Source: Oligoflexus tunisiensis | GTDB taxonomy: Bacteria > Bdellovibrionota_B > Oligoflexia > Oligoflexales > Oligoflexaceae | DNA length: 64,000 bases | Reading direction: 5' to 3' | Assembly (NCBI RefSeq): GCF_001748245.1 | Contig: NZ_BDFO01000001.1 | Location: 3,995,208 to 4,059,207 of the forward strand | Part shown: in pieces, positions 34,723 to 43,527 of the stretch | Position numbering within the stretch: position 1 is the first letter of the stretch | Layout: the number at the start of each line of letters is the position of its first letter | Program-made: the position numbers and the translations under genes | Notes under the pieces: generated by a model | Databases searched by the model: none | The model's input: only the letters and a program-made list of their open reading frames with translations | What the model was told of the DNA's origin: nothing

Positions 34723-35023
34723 TTAACTATCTAGTTCTTGGCAGACGTTAATGAAAGATGGTTTTTTAGTGACCTCGATGTAGCCCCATTCATTTTCATG
34801 GAACACCTTGGTTTGCGGAGAAACTATCTGGTCAGTGCTATTGTCTGCCTTGTTCATAAACACCTCTGTAACTTTCATCCCACGATTTGGCTGTAAGGCG
34901 CATTCACAATTTGAACAAGACCAGACCTCAAGAGCCAAAACGCTTGATATCTGTTCTCAGAATTCTTCATAAGTCAGAACAGGCGCCAAATTACCATCCT
35001 TGGGGTTATTGTTTTGACCGTAT
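34723..35023 (-). pseudogene. Decayed gene with an in-frame stop
   Basis: One minus-strand frame reads GQNNNPKDGNLAPVLTYEEF, then a TGA stop, then continues in the same frame through EVWSCSNCECALQPN and VFHENEWGYIEVTKK to a stop at 34723. Two blocks of natural-looking protein in the same frame divided by a single stop suggest a nonsense-mutated remnant, probably of a small secreted or lipoprotein gene. Short chance frames are possible. The 71-residue downstream part could still be translated from an ATG at 34878. Confidence 0.4.
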
Positions 35024-35059
35024 CACTCGCTAGAAGCAATTCTAAATGAACCCCGTACC

Positions 35060-35413
35060 TCAGATATAATACCCTATCAAAATCATCTCTCCAGACGCAA
35101 AGTTCGAGATGTTAGGCTTTTTCTCCTCTTCACCATACGGAACCCATTTAAATTCCATATTTTTGAAGTCACCAATTCTCAGATTGGTTCGTCCGGATTC
35201 ATCCTTTTCGACCATAAAAAATTTAGGATTTAAAACCGTTACTTCACGAAAATCATCGAATCTAAAATAGATCTCATTGTCACTAACCCGAAATTCGTTA
35301 ATGACATGCTGATTATCATAGGGTCTGCCGAACCAACCGTTTGGCAAAACCAATCCGAAGCAAGATTTTTCTATCGACTTAAACCAATCTTCAACATCTT
35401 CGATTCTAGCCAT
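35060..35413 (-). CDS. Small acidic protein, putative immunity protein
   Basis: A 117-residue acidic protein starting at ATG 35413 (MARIEDVEDWF). It has the features of single-domain immunity proteins: no signal, many aromatic and acidic residues (WFKSIEKSCFGLVLPNGWFG, EIYFRFDDFREVTVL), and position directly after a toxin-like domain. Its start overlaps the stop of that domain by one base (TGATG), so the two are coupled. The assignment rests on context and shape, not on a recognised family. Confidence 0.55.
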   Translation of the reverse strand: MARIEDVEDWFKSIEKSCFGLVLPNGWFGRPYDNQHVINEFRVSDNEIYFRFDDFREVTVLNPKFFMVEKDESGRTNLRIGDFKNMEFKWVPYGEEEKKPNISNFASGEMILIGYYI

Positions 35414-35700
35414 CAAAAATCCCCTGACTTGAAGGACCATTTTTGCTTATCAATGAATTCGTTGATGTAAACTTGACTGCCACCACCCAATAGCTGCCCG
35501 ACGTCGAAACTAGATCCTACAGCTTTCAAGTACTGCGGTGCAGCGACGCCTTCATATATTATCGAACCCGCCGGAACGGTAACTTCCGCCCAAAGCCTCT
35601 GATCAGGCTTTTTGAAGGATAACTCCCGGCACATGAAAGACGAGGGAATCTGCTGCTCGCATGAATGCGAATACTCTTCATACGATTCCGGTTGACACAT
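35413..35700 (-). pseudogene. Orphan toxin-like C-terminal domain
   Basis: A 95-codon frame with no signal peptide and no convincing ribosome site at its ATG; stops (TAA, TGA) lie ten codons upstream. The second half, VPAGSIIYEGVAAPQ followed by QLLGGGSQVYINEF, looks like the 'GxxxYxGxAA...GGGxQVY' pattern of some ADP-ribosyltransferase- or RNase-like polymorphic toxin ends, but I cannot pin a family. It lacks any Rhs or other delivery part. The most likely reading is a toxin tip left behind after its main gene was lost, still linked to the immunity gene downstream. Confidence 0.5.
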
Positions 35701-35826
35701 AGGATTTGTTGAGAGCCTATCGCGCTCTGCTCATTAATTTAAATAGGAGTCTACACGCCAGAGCCTCAATTAACTCTCATGGCTATACATGAAGTGCTCA
35801 TGATATATCTTCAATAGCTGACAAAA

Positions 35827-36273
35827 TCAGGTGGTAATCCAGTTCCCGGCTGGCTTTCTGGAGAACTCATCCTCGTTTATGCAATGCTCTTCAGCAGTTG
35901 AAACTGTATTGGGCCAGCTGGAAAGACCTTCGGGAAACGAATAATAGAACGTCGTTAATGGGTATCCATCATCGGTAAGCCGGCACTTCCCAAGAAGGTT
36001 TTGCACAGGGCAGGACTCATTGGGCCGCCACTCGGCCGAGTAACCACGCAGAACGTCGGTTAGCCTGCATTGACCTTGAGCCTTATAATCGTCACTTCGG
36101 ACCGCCTCATACTCCTTGCAATAATAGACTACATCCTGGCCTTCTGAAGCCTCTGCAGGAGGATTTGAAATACAGGCTGCATTTATAATGGGAGGGCTGG
36201 TACTGGATTCAGAATCCTTCCCACAGCCTGAAACAAAAATCAAACCATACACGAGAATATTCAGGCTCCTCAT
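35827..36273 (-). CDS. Cys-rich small lipoprotein
   Basis: A 148-residue lipoprotein. The start at 36273 (MRSLNILVYGLIFVSGC) follows GGAGG; an upstream ATG lies 16 codons further. The mature part has eight cysteines and two similar segments, GQCRLTDVLRGYS and GKCRLTDDGYPLT, each before an aromatic stretch, suggesting an internal duplication. It ends EEHCINEDEF. No known family. It is probably an outer-membrane or extracellular structural or binding protein. Confidence 0.65.
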   Translation of the reverse strand: MRSLNILVYGLIFVSGCGKDSESSTSPPIINAACISNPPAEASEGQDVVYYCKEYEAVRSDDYKAQGQCRLTDVLRGYSAEWRPNESCPVQNLLGKCRLTDDGYPLTTFYYSFPEGLSSWPNTVSTAEEHCINEDEFSRKPAGNWITT

Positions 36274-36379
36274 CACTCCTCCATATCCACAGACCAAGGG
36301 CAACCTGCCTAATCTTAACATGCCTTGAAGTCATCGATCCAGAAGAACCCCAAGCACTCGTTCCTCAGGTCGCACTGCA

Positions 36380-36400
36380 GGGGTTTCGGATAGGCTGTTA
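36380..36400. repeat. Solo end of an IS5-like element
   Basis: GGGGTTTCGGATAGGCT (36380-36396) plus TTA at 36398-36400 matches the right end of the element at 38270-40591 (one T missing). The preceding bases TCG-A-TGC-GGGG are also shared in spaced form. It is a remnant end with no transposase next to it. The rest of 36274-36530 contains no gene I can support. Confidence 0.6.
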
Positions 36401-36530
36401 ACACTAAAGCCTGATGTGGCAGCTATCCAATAACATGCCGACCCCGTAGACCCATTTCAATTTGAAGTTGAGTTTCAAGTTCTGAATCCCGATAAAGTAA
36501 CGATATTCCTGAGTGACCGGAGGCCTAATA

Positions 36531-37463
36531 ATGACATCAAGGCATATTTTGGCGGCCACTTCTATTATTCTACAAGGCATAATTTACACGACAGGTTGTG
36601 GATTTCTTTGTGAAAGCGAACACTGTCGTGACTGGCAGACTGCTCAGGTCAAAACCTGTCGTGCCACGGTCGCGCTGCCCGATGTAGACTTTCCCATACG
36701 CGCGCATTTGCGTGTTGTCATGCCAAAGGAAATTTTGTTCCAACCGCAGGAGCAGTGGGAACCCTCCCTCAATGAGCAAAGGCCTGTAAACGATGGCAGC
36801 CTTCACAATCGACTTCGTGACTTTGGTGTCTCATGTCATTCGAACTTGTTTTCGGAAATACTGGTGGAAAACTATCCTGTCGAGAAACTTTCGGACAGCA
36901 TATGTCGTCTAACTTTCCCGGACGATCAAGCCACTCAATTTGACCTTTCTTGGAACGCCAAAACACAGGTCGGCAAAGCTGTGATCCAAACGCAATCAGC
37001 TACCCCAGAGACCATAGAAGTCCCACGAGGCGTGCCTGACAGAGGATTTATGTCCCTCGCGACGCAAAATTTTGAATTTACTGCTCGTACGCTGCACTTC
37101 TCCCAGCTGCCTATTGAGGTGGAATATCAACAGCGGATTGAAGATGGTTATGACGCTACGCATCCGGACGATACTGGGGTTCGCTATCGCTATTCCTGTG
37201 AAATAACCAACCTTCGGCCATTGCCCGGCATGGTTGACGTTATGCGCAACCACAGTCGGGACGAAATTGTCTTGACGGAGACCTGCAGTATCTCACGCTA
37301 TCAAGGATTTTTCGATCAGCGTGTTGAGATAACGCCTGAGATCGAAGGTATCAAAGTGCGGGTTCTTAATTCTCAAAATGACATTCTTGACGAAAATATT
37401 GTGGCGACCTGCGAATACGAAGAACAGGGCAAAAAGCAAAGCCGAAGAGCTTGGGGCTTTTGA
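36531..37463 (+). CDS. Lipoprotein of unknown function
   Basis: A 310-residue lipoprotein; the ATG at 36531 follows CGGAGG. The signal ends in IYTTGC. The mature region has several cysteines (CESEHC, KTCRATV, VSCHSN, SICRLTF, YSCEI, ETCSIS, ATCEYEE), beta-like segments, and a basic tail KKQSRRAWGF. No family recognised. It sits between the solo IS5-like end and the cargo element, in DNA of lower GC than the core. Confidence 0.65.
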   Translation: MTSRHILAATSIILQGIIYTTGCGFLCESEHCRDWQTAQVKTCRATVALPDVDFPIRAHLRVVMPKEILFQPQEQWEPSLNEQRPVNDGSLHNRLRDFGVSCHSNLFSEILVENYPVEKLSDSICRLTFPDDQATQFDLSWNAKTQVGKAVIQTQSATPETIEVPRGVPDRGFMSLATQNFEFTARTLHFSQLPIEVEYQQRIEDGYDATHPDDTGVRYRYSCEITNLRPLPGMVDVMRNHSRDEIVLTETCSISRYQGFFDQRVEITPEIEGIKVRVLNSQNDILDENIVATCEYEEQGKKQSRRAWGF

Positions 37464-37696
37464 GAATCATCCCGTTTCTCAGTTCTCTAGATATCAATCA
37501 AAATAACGCAGCGATGCCAGCAGGATTTGTCATGCTCTAAGATGTGCTGTGGCATTAGTTGCTGCTGACCTTTCAACTTGAAGCCGATCCCTGAAGAGTA
37601 ATAAGATGAATAGTCAAACGGAAGCAGCGGACGATCCTTAAAACTGTTATGTTTAAACTTTTGAGGGACAGAGTCACCCACGATATTCTTAAGTGA

Positions 37697-38071
37697 ATGG
37701 AAGAGATGCTAAACTTTATGGATTCCAAGAACATATTCATTGTATGCGGAAGGAAATTACGCCAAGTGGTCTGGATTAATAAGGAAGGAGAAGAATCGGA
37801 ATACAGGTATATAGGCGTCGGCAGCTTATTTGAAACCAGAACTGCAGATGAAATAATAAAGGCAAACTTCAAAGATGGCACAATTTTTCTAGTTGTAGAC
37901 AGACATGAGAGCAGAGAAATTTCAACTCTGGATGCAGTTAATGAAGTGCAAAGACTAACTGAAAATCATGAAATCGTCCTTACAAACATAAACTTCGAAA
38001 ATTTTATCCATTTTAATAGGGTTGGAACATACAGAATCGGATTTTATAGAAAGGGGGTTCGCGATGTATAA
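37697..38071 (+). CDS. Small hypothetical protein
   Basis: A 124-residue cytosolic-type protein without signal or membrane segments. Its strand/helix pattern (IFIVCGRKLRQVVWINKEGEES..., TIFLVVDRHESREISTLD, HEIVLTNINFENFIHFNRVGTYRIGFY in parts) and low GC suggest recent transfer. Small alpha/beta proteins of this type occur as immunity proteins beside toxins, but no toxin lies next to it. The start at 37697 is uncertain; ATG at 37706 is also possible. Confidence 0.5.
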   Translation: MEEMLNFMDSKNIFIVCGRKLRQVVWINKEGEESEYRYIGVGSLFETRTADEIIKANFKDGTIFLVVDRHESREISTLDAVNEVQRLTENHEIVLTNINFENFIHFNRVGTYRIGFYRKGVRDV

Positions 38072-38167
38072 CAATTTCAATAGCCCCTGCTGACCCAGTT
38101 CCAGTATGCATTCATCGCAGCCAGAGCCTATCCTGGGATCGAAGAGACTATCCGAGATGCTATATAC

Positions 38168-38185
38168 TCAGCGCTTCCGCGCTGA
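38168..38185. terminator. Hairpin after the small hypothetical gene
   Basis: TCAGCGC (38168-38174) and GCGCTGA (38179-38185) make a seven-base stem with loop TTCC, followed by an A/T-rich stretch. It is a plausible terminator. Confidence 0.45.
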
Positions 38186-38324
38186 AATAAAAATTCCTTG
38201 AAAAGCCCATGGCCACTGGCCTTATCGCAAGTCACCCCGGAAGCGCCTCAAAATAAAGAGGTTCTCTTACAGCCTATCCGAAAACCTCAGCTAACTGAAA
38301 GAAGTGAAGCAAGACGCAACCCCT

Positions 38325-39776
38325 CTAGCGACCCTGCTTCAACTTTGCGCTTAGTATGGTTCGGATTCTTGTTCCCAGCCATTCGGATGCTGGCGGATCT
38401 CGATTCTCCAATATCACCAGCGTATAGGGCCCATTAGGCATCAAAGAAATCTCTGTGCTGACTCCATCGAAACCACCGTTATGTCCAATCCATTCTTGAC
38501 CGTAGATCGTTTCAGTGGACATGCCGTATCCGTAACCAGACGAAATGCCAGGGCCGAAACGCGTCTTTTTCATCAAATCAAATGTTGTCTTACTGATAAG
38601 TTTTCCATTGCGAAGGCTTTGGGCAAACTTCAAAAGATCATCAGCTGTCGAGATTGCTCCGCCCGCTGGACTGCCGAGATCAGCAGTCGCAACTTTCCAT
38701 TGATGCGGCTTGTTATCGTCTCCTCGACGTGTGTAAGGTGTTATTAATTGAGGCCCTTTGAACGGGACATTGTTGGGATCACTTGCGATCATACCGCTAG
38801 CTTCAAATATGTGTTTACGAATATACGGCGGATAGTCGATGCCGGATACCTTCTCGACGATCGCCCCCGCCAAAGCTATGCCTGCATTGCTATAACCCTG
38901 TCTTGAGCCGGGTGTATATTCCAATTCATCCAGCGCCGTTAATGGAACAAAAGCAGCTGCCCTTGCCCATCCATCCTTGAGCATGGCGGGTGGTCTTTTA
39001 TCTAAAATATCGCCCATCCCAGCCGAGTGCGATAACAACATGCCAACCGTCACCTGATCACGCACAGTCTTGTTCGGGTAATCTGGAAAAAATCTGCTAA
39101 CTTTATCGTCAAAAGAAAGCTTCTTCTGATCAACCATCTGTCCAGCAGCCACAGCTGTGAATATCTTGGAAAGAGAAGCTAGCGTGAACTGGGTCGATCC
39201 TGTAATTTTCGTTTTTCGATCACGGTTAGCATAACCTCGTGCTTCGGACATGATGACCTCGGAATCGCGAGCGATCATGACGATTCCTGAAAAAAGATCG
39301 CTGTCGCTCAGAAGTTCAACGTCGCTTTGGATTGCTTTGATAATGGCTGCATCGCTTAGATCCGCTGGAATTTTCCATCCTTGCAGAGGCATCGGGTCCA
39401 GCGACGGCATTTCAAGTTTGCCTTTGCTGTCTTGGCTCAGATAAAGTTCTAGCTCAACACGGGTTTTCTTTCCAACTAGCGTGGCTGTTAGTGATTTGGG
39501 AGAGGTATTCTGTACATTCTTGATCTCAAAACCACCATGATCCAGACATTGCCGAAGCATATAATCAGACATAACTTCAGCAGGAATATCCTTCAATATC
39601 TTGGCGGAAACCTGATCTCTGAATGTCTGTGTAAGGCCGTTCATGTCTGACGTGTTACAAAACCCAAGCAGCTTTTGTGCTCGTAACTGTAACGAAGCTG
39701 TCTTTGGCTCGATGGGCTTGGCGTTAATTGGCGAATGAGCAAGAAGCCCAGAGAATATCAAAAAACGAAGGTACAT
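38325..39776 (-). CDS. Beta-lactamase-fold serine hydrolase (IS cargo)
   Basis: A 483-residue exported protein: signal peptide (cleavage near INAKP), an N-terminal ~130-residue region of DUF3887-like character (FRDQVSAKILKDIPAEVMSDYM), and a class C beta-lactamase/DD-peptidase domain. Catalytic motifs: Ser201-x-x-Lys204 (SLSK), Tyr295-Ser-Asn297 (YSN) and H432-N-G434. The layout fits penicillin-binding-protein-like esterases or beta-lactamase-related hydrolases; true antibiotic hydrolysis cannot be inferred. It lies just inside the left end of the IS5-like element and is read towards that end. Confidence 0.9.
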   Translation of the reverse strand: MYLRFLIFSGLLAHSPINAKPIEPKTASLQLRAQKLLGFCNTSDMNGLTQTFRDQVSAKILKDIPAEVMSDYMLRQCLDHGGFEIKNVQNTSPKSLTATLVGKKTRVELELYLSQDSKGKLEMPSLDPMPLQGWKIPADLSDAAIIKAIQSDVELLSDSDLFSGIVMIARDSEVIMSEARGYANRDRKTKITGSTQFTLASLSKIFTAVAAGQMVDQKKLSFDDKVSRFFPDYPNKTVRDQVTVGMLLSHSAGMGDILDKRPPAMLKDGWARAAAFVPLTALDELEYTPGSRQGYSNAGIALAGAIVEKVSGIDYPPYIRKHIFEASGMIASDPNNVPFKGPQLITPYTRRGDDNKPHQWKVATADLGSPAGGAISTADDLLKFAQSLRNGKLISKTTFDLMKKTRFGPGISSGYGYGMSTETIYGQEWIGHNGGFDGVSTEISLMPNGPYTLVILENRDPPASEWLGTRIRTILSAKLKQGR

Positions 39777-39939
39777 TGATTCATCCTTTCGTTATTACAG
39801 ATCAGGCGAAACATATCGTCACAGAGCGTATTCGAAACTTATTGATATTGTAGTATAAGTCGGTATTCTTGACCATCTCCACCTGCTGAATTTGTAGGCT
39901 TTTGAGGTTGTCGTGGTGAGAAGTTTTGATCGGTACCGA

Positions 39940-40587
39940 ATGCCTGAACAACTTTGGATCCAAATGGAATCGCTCCTTCCTGCCCGTCCACGCACTACTC
40001 GAAAAGGGGGCAGACCAAGACTGCAAAAGTTAAAACCAGTGGCTGACGCTATCTTTTACAAGATGAGGACAGGATGCCAATGGAACGCTATACCACGGGT
40101 GTTTGGAGCCAGCAGTACCATTCATGACTACTTTCAGGAATGGGTCGAGCTCGGTATTTTCGAGCGCATATGGAAGCTGGCCCTGACCGAATATGAAGAA
40201 CTTCGCGGGACATCCTGGAAGCATCAGTTACTTGATACAGCGACTGTCAAAGCACCGCTCGGTGGAGAAAAAACTGGTCGCAATCCGACAGATCGAGGCA
40301 AGCTTGGCAGCAAACGCTCCATCCTGGTCGACGGACGTGGTGTCCCGTTGTCTTGCGAAATAGCAGGTGCGAACATCCATGACGCTCAGATTGTTCAAAA
40401 AACTCTAAAAAAGAGAAAGTACCGACGCCCAAGGAATCGGCTTCGCAAACGAATGCATATTCACTCGTGGGCGAATCAGTTTCGCGGCCTCAAAGTAAGG
40501 TGGGAGAAGAAGGCCTGCAACTACGAAGCATTGCTGCACATAAGCTTCGCACTAACAGCGCTTCGTATTGCCGGGGTTTTCGGATAG
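39940..40587 (+). pseudogene. IS5-type transposase with internal deletion
   Basis: The frame begins MPEQLWIQMESLLP (ATG 39940; GTG 39913 possible) and reads a normal IS5-family N-terminus including GGRPRL, RTGCQWNAIP and the first catalytic Asp in LLDTATVKAP. After RKYRRPRNR it jumps to RKRMHIHSWANQFRGLKVRWEKK. The stretch with the second Asp (normally ...DKGYD...) is absent, and the usual Glu in VERTHSW is gone (here RMHIHSW). The frame stays open, but at least two catalytic residues are missing, so it is inactive. Confidence 0.8.
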
Positions 40588-40842
40588 GCTTTTAGTCAAC
40601 TTTGCTGATTTATATTTATGAGTCTCCCCTTCAATCGGAGCCCCATGCGAAGAATGAATGGTTGTGTCATGAACGACGTCGATTTCTTCTATCTCGCCGA
40701 AATTCAATTCAAGCCCACCCCAGCTGATTCTTTCAACCTGACTCGCATTCAGTGGATAAGTCGTTTCATTTTCACGCTTTCCGCTACATGATATGGCCAA
40801 CGGAACGAGAGCCAGAATGCACAAAAATTTGCAACTTATCAT
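40552..40842 (-). CDS. Small lipoprotein with IS-altered C-terminus
   Basis: A 96-residue lipoprotein (signal ...VPLAISC, lipobox AISC) with an acidic mature part. Its last 12 residues (SLSENPGNTKRC) are read from the inverted end of the IS5-like element. Joining the two flanks across the TTA/TAA duplication restores a natural 89-residue product ending KLTKRTSLF with a TGA stop. The insertion therefore replaced only the last five residues, and the protein may still work. Confidence 0.7.
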   Translation of the reverse strand: MISCKFLCILALVPLAISCSGKRENETTYPLNASQVERISWGGLELNFGEIEEIDVVHDTTIHSSHGAPIEGETHKYKSAKLTKSLSENPGNTKRC

Positions 40843-41053
40843 AAACTAATTCCGATTCGTGACTATTGGGGATATTTCAATCTCTTCATTATCGGCATCA
40901 ACGACGACATCTATGATCTCTAATTGTTAATTCTGTAAACTACAAAAAAGCTTAGAAATTCCTGCATGCAGATCTAAACTTCTCAATTCAGTCCAACATG
41001 ATTGGAATGAAATATATTAAAAGAAGCAGCCCCGGGGAAGCGGGTGGAATCCG

Positions 41054-41120
41054 AAAAAAAGCAAGGGCCAGGCTTCACCTTGGACTCACCTTGGAGTCGA
41101 TTCGGTGAAGGACCTGGCCC
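41054..41120 (-). terminator. Long rho-independent terminator
   Basis: GGGCCAGG/CCTGGCCC (41065-41072 and 41113-41120) and CTTCACC/GGTGAAG (41073-41079 and 41104-41110) pair with a two-base bulge, with an inner GACTC/GAGTC stem. On the minus strand the hairpin is followed by TTGC and seven Ts. It ends the lipase operon. The remainder of 40843-41153 has no gene. Confidence 0.9.
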
Positions 41121-41153
41121 AACTGCCTATTTAGCGGCAGCTAGAGGAGTACT

Positions 41154-42488
41154 TCATGGGCCTACCGAAGCCGAGAAGATTCCGGTTTCCTCATCCCTGC
41201 TAACGATGACGTCAAAGAAATGATGCGTAGGAGTACTGCCCGTACTGCCCCCCAGCGTGAGTGACTTCGTGGCCAGGACTCCATCCTTGTTGGACTCGAT
41301 GAGGACGGTCGCAGTGCGACCATCGGCCCGACCCCAGTTTGCGACTGAGATGCGGTAAGTCCCGGTACGAAGCGTGGCTGCGTCGCACGTTGCGTAGTAA
41401 TGCTCGGGGCCAAAGCCGGCTGTGTTGTCGACATCAAGATAGCCCGAGGCACCAGCCCTGGCTGCGTAATAAACGTGGAAACCGCCCGGCTCAAATGCGT
41501 GCAGGTCGGCATCCCCGCTGCCATCCCAAGTCAGGGTAGCCGTAAAAAACGCGATGGATTCGTTTTCATTTTGCTTGGGCGGCGGAAGGAGCGAGGCGAG
41601 CGCGGCATCAATCTGCCCCTTCACCCGCGAAGAGATGGCCAAAGCAGGGTTTATGTAAATCTCCTGGATGCCGTGTCCAAGGAAGTCCTTCTGCCCATTC
41701 AGGCCTGCTGGTCGCAGAAGATAGCCAGGTATCTGTGCATTGGCCCACTCCACGTCACCATCCAGCCTGAGCGCGAAATTGATGACGATATCCTTGTCCG
41801 CGAGCGTATATTCACCACTGAGTGTCCGCGACGCGGGCGCGATATGGACCACCTTGACGGCCGCAGCCGATGTTTTCGAGACAGCGTAAGAATAGGCTTT
41901 ATTGACAAACAAATTGCCCTGCGAGTGCGCCACGAAAAGCATTTTCCGGCCTTCGATCGCTGCAGAATCGATGAGTGCTCGATGATCTGCGTACATATCG
42001 GCCGTGGAAAGCTCCGCAAATCCTCTCGCGAGCAATTCAAGACCCTGGGTCTGCTGCCAGTCGCTGAATTCGGACAGGATGTCGGCTGCCTCTGGGATGG
42101 CCGCGATGATGTTCGACCACCAAGGCCCATCGCCTGTCAAAGCCTCGAAGAACAGCTCGAATCGTTCCTCTAGGATGCCGTTTTGTTCTTCAAGCCTCTG
42201 CGCGAAGACCTCTACAAAATCCTCTATGCCGTTGGTCGCGTTGTAAAACACCTCGTATTTGATCTCTTCTCCCGTAGGGCCCTTTTTGCCATGAATGGCT
42301 ATCAGGCGGTATTGCACAACGTTCGCATCGTAAGATGTTGTTAAAACACCATTGAAAAAGCCAAAAGTGTAGCCTGCCTTGACGCAGGCGTCCTCCGGAG
42401 CTTCTGATTGGGCGTAAGAAGAGGCCGCATAGACCATGGTCATGGCCAACGAAACAATAACTCCAAGTGCTTTCTTTAGATTAATCAC
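41154..42488 (-). CDS. Secreted lipase-like alpha/beta hydrolase with C-terminal YfaP-like domain
   Basis: A 444-residue exported protein with a signal peptide (cleavage near SYAQSE). The first ~300 residues hold a hydrolase fold with the nucleophile motif VAHSQGN (Ser189), after a long helical insert. The last ~130 residues form a beta domain beginning LTWDGSGDADLHAFEPGG and including DVDNTAGFGPEHYY and GTYRISVANWG, the pattern of DUF2135/YfaP domains. The gene starts inside the end of the upstream lipoprotein gene (8-base overlap), so they are coupled. Substrate unknown; the other triad residues cannot be named safely. Confidence 0.8.
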   Translation of the reverse strand: MINLKKALGVIVSLAMTMVYAASSYAQSEAPEDACVKAGYTFGFFNGVLTTSYDANVVQYRLIAIHGKKGPTGEEIKYEVFYNATNGIEDFVEVFAQRLEEQNGILEERFELFFEALTGDGPWWSNIIAAIPEAADILSEFSDWQQTQGLELLARGFAELSTADMYADHRALIDSAAIEGRKMLFVAHSQGNLFVNKAYSYAVSKTSAAAVKVVHIAPASRTLSGEYTLADKDIVINFALRLDGDVEWANAQIPGYLLRPAGLNGQKDFLGHGIQEIYINPALAISSRVKGQIDAALASLLPPPKQNENESIAFFTATLTWDGSGDADLHAFEPGGFHVYYAARAGASGYLDVDNTAGFGPEHYYATCDAATLRTGTYRISVANWGRADGRTATVLIESNKDGVLATKSLTLGGSTGSTPTHHFFDVIVSRDEETGIFSASVGP

Positions 42489-43527
42489 AGACTTTACCTC
42501 TTGGTATCGAGATGACCTTACCGTTCATTGCCTTGTCGTATTGCAAAAAGGCCTGCAGGCGCTGTTTGGTATTGGCCGTGTAGGACCGGATTTGCGACGC
42601 GACGAGTTCCGGAGTTTCCGCAGTGCTCGTCAGAAACTGCTCGAAGACGCAGCCTATCGCGCGCGACACTGTGTTGGCGGCAGTCTGGACGGCGAGGGAA
42701 TCGGATGGGTCCGTCAGAAGCGTTTTTTGCATGGCCTTTGCCAGCTGAAGGACAGCTTGGCGCTGTGGACCAGTTTCATATTTCTTGATGATGATGGCAT
42801 CGATATCATCTCGCACGCCGTTGTTGTCGTTGTCAGGGCCGGCGATGGTCTCGCTCCGTTCGAGCTTTGGAATCTTTCCTGACGCTTCCAGATTCGCTAG
42901 AGTAGCCCGTGGATCGTTAGCGCAGGTGATATTGATGTCGAAGCTGGTCGCCCAGTTGCCCTTGTCCAGGATGCGCGGACCGGCTCCGTAAGCGCCTTCA
43001 CGCTGACTGCCTTTAGCAAGCTTTTTATAAATATCGGCGTGGGCCACAGCATGGAGCACCGTGTCGCTGCAGGACGCGGGATCAATGCCAAGGCTGGCCA
43101 GTGGCACGATGAATTCGCTACTCGTAGCGCCAGAAGGCGCCGCTTGCTTGTAAGGAAACTGGCCTGGAATCGGGTTTCCCTTCTTTGTTGCCGGCAATTT
43201 CAAAAGGTCCGTTCCCACCCAAAAATGCATGTCCTCCAAAGTCCAACCATTCAGAGTCGAGTATACGACTTTCAAAGTATCGTTCTCGACTGCGGTGCAG
43301 ACTTTGCCAGCCACGATCGTCTTTGCGCCGAGGAGGTCGACGCAGGCCTGGGGGGACTGAAATGCAGGGCCAGACGCGAGCGCCAGCTGCTGATGCGCTG
43401 GCTTGGATTTGTTTCGGCCTGACTTCGCGTTATCACTGGATCCTTGGCTTCCATTCGAATTGGTGCAGGCAGCCGTAAGCGCGACTGCCGCTAGAATAGA
43501 TGCCGCTTTGACTTTCGTCAGAATCAT
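42481..43527 (-). CDS. Lipoprotein with calcium-repeat-like segment, paired with the hydrolase
   Basis: A 348-residue lipoprotein. ATG 43527 (MILTKVKAASILAAV) gives lipobox LTAAC; the frame is open 24 codons upstream. After a Ser/Asn/Lys-rich linker comes a globular region with several Cys, and a PDNDNNGVRDDID motif typical of thrombospondin type 3-like Ca2+ repeats, then a helical C-terminus. It is first in an operon with the lipase-like gene. A role as chaperone, partner or surface anchor for the hydrolase is inferred from coupling only. Confidence 0.75.
   Translation of the reverse strand: MILTKVKAASILAAVALTAACTNSNGSQGSSDNAKSGRNKSKPAHQQLALASGPAFQSPQACVDLLGAKTIVAGKVCTAVENDTLKVVYSTLNGWTLEDMHFWVGTDLLKLPATKKGNPIPGQFPYKQAAPSGATSSEFIVPLASLGIDPASCSDTVLHAVAHADIYKKLAKGSQREGAYGAGPRILDKGNWATSFDINITCANDPRATLANLEASGKIPKLERSETIAGPDNDNNGVRDDIDAIIIKKYETGPQRQAVLQLAKAMQKTLLTDPSDSLAVQTAANTVSRAIGCVFEQFLTSTAETPELVASQIRSYTANTKQRLQAFLQYDKAMNGKVISIPRGKVCD

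Larger units (their letters stand above)
38270..40591. mobile_element. IS5-like element carrying a serine hydrolase gene
   Basis: A 2,322-bp unit with inverted ends: AGCCTATCCGAAAACC (38271-38286) on the left and its complement (40575-40590) on the right. Direct TTA copies flank it (38267-38269 and 40592-40594), the three-base target duplication common in the IS5 family. Inside are a minus-strand serine hydrolase gene and a plus-strand IS5-type transposase. The transposase has lost its central and C-terminal catalytic parts, so the element is now unable to move alone. No other copy of the end lies between the two genes, so the hydrolase is inside the same unit. Confidence 0.75.
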
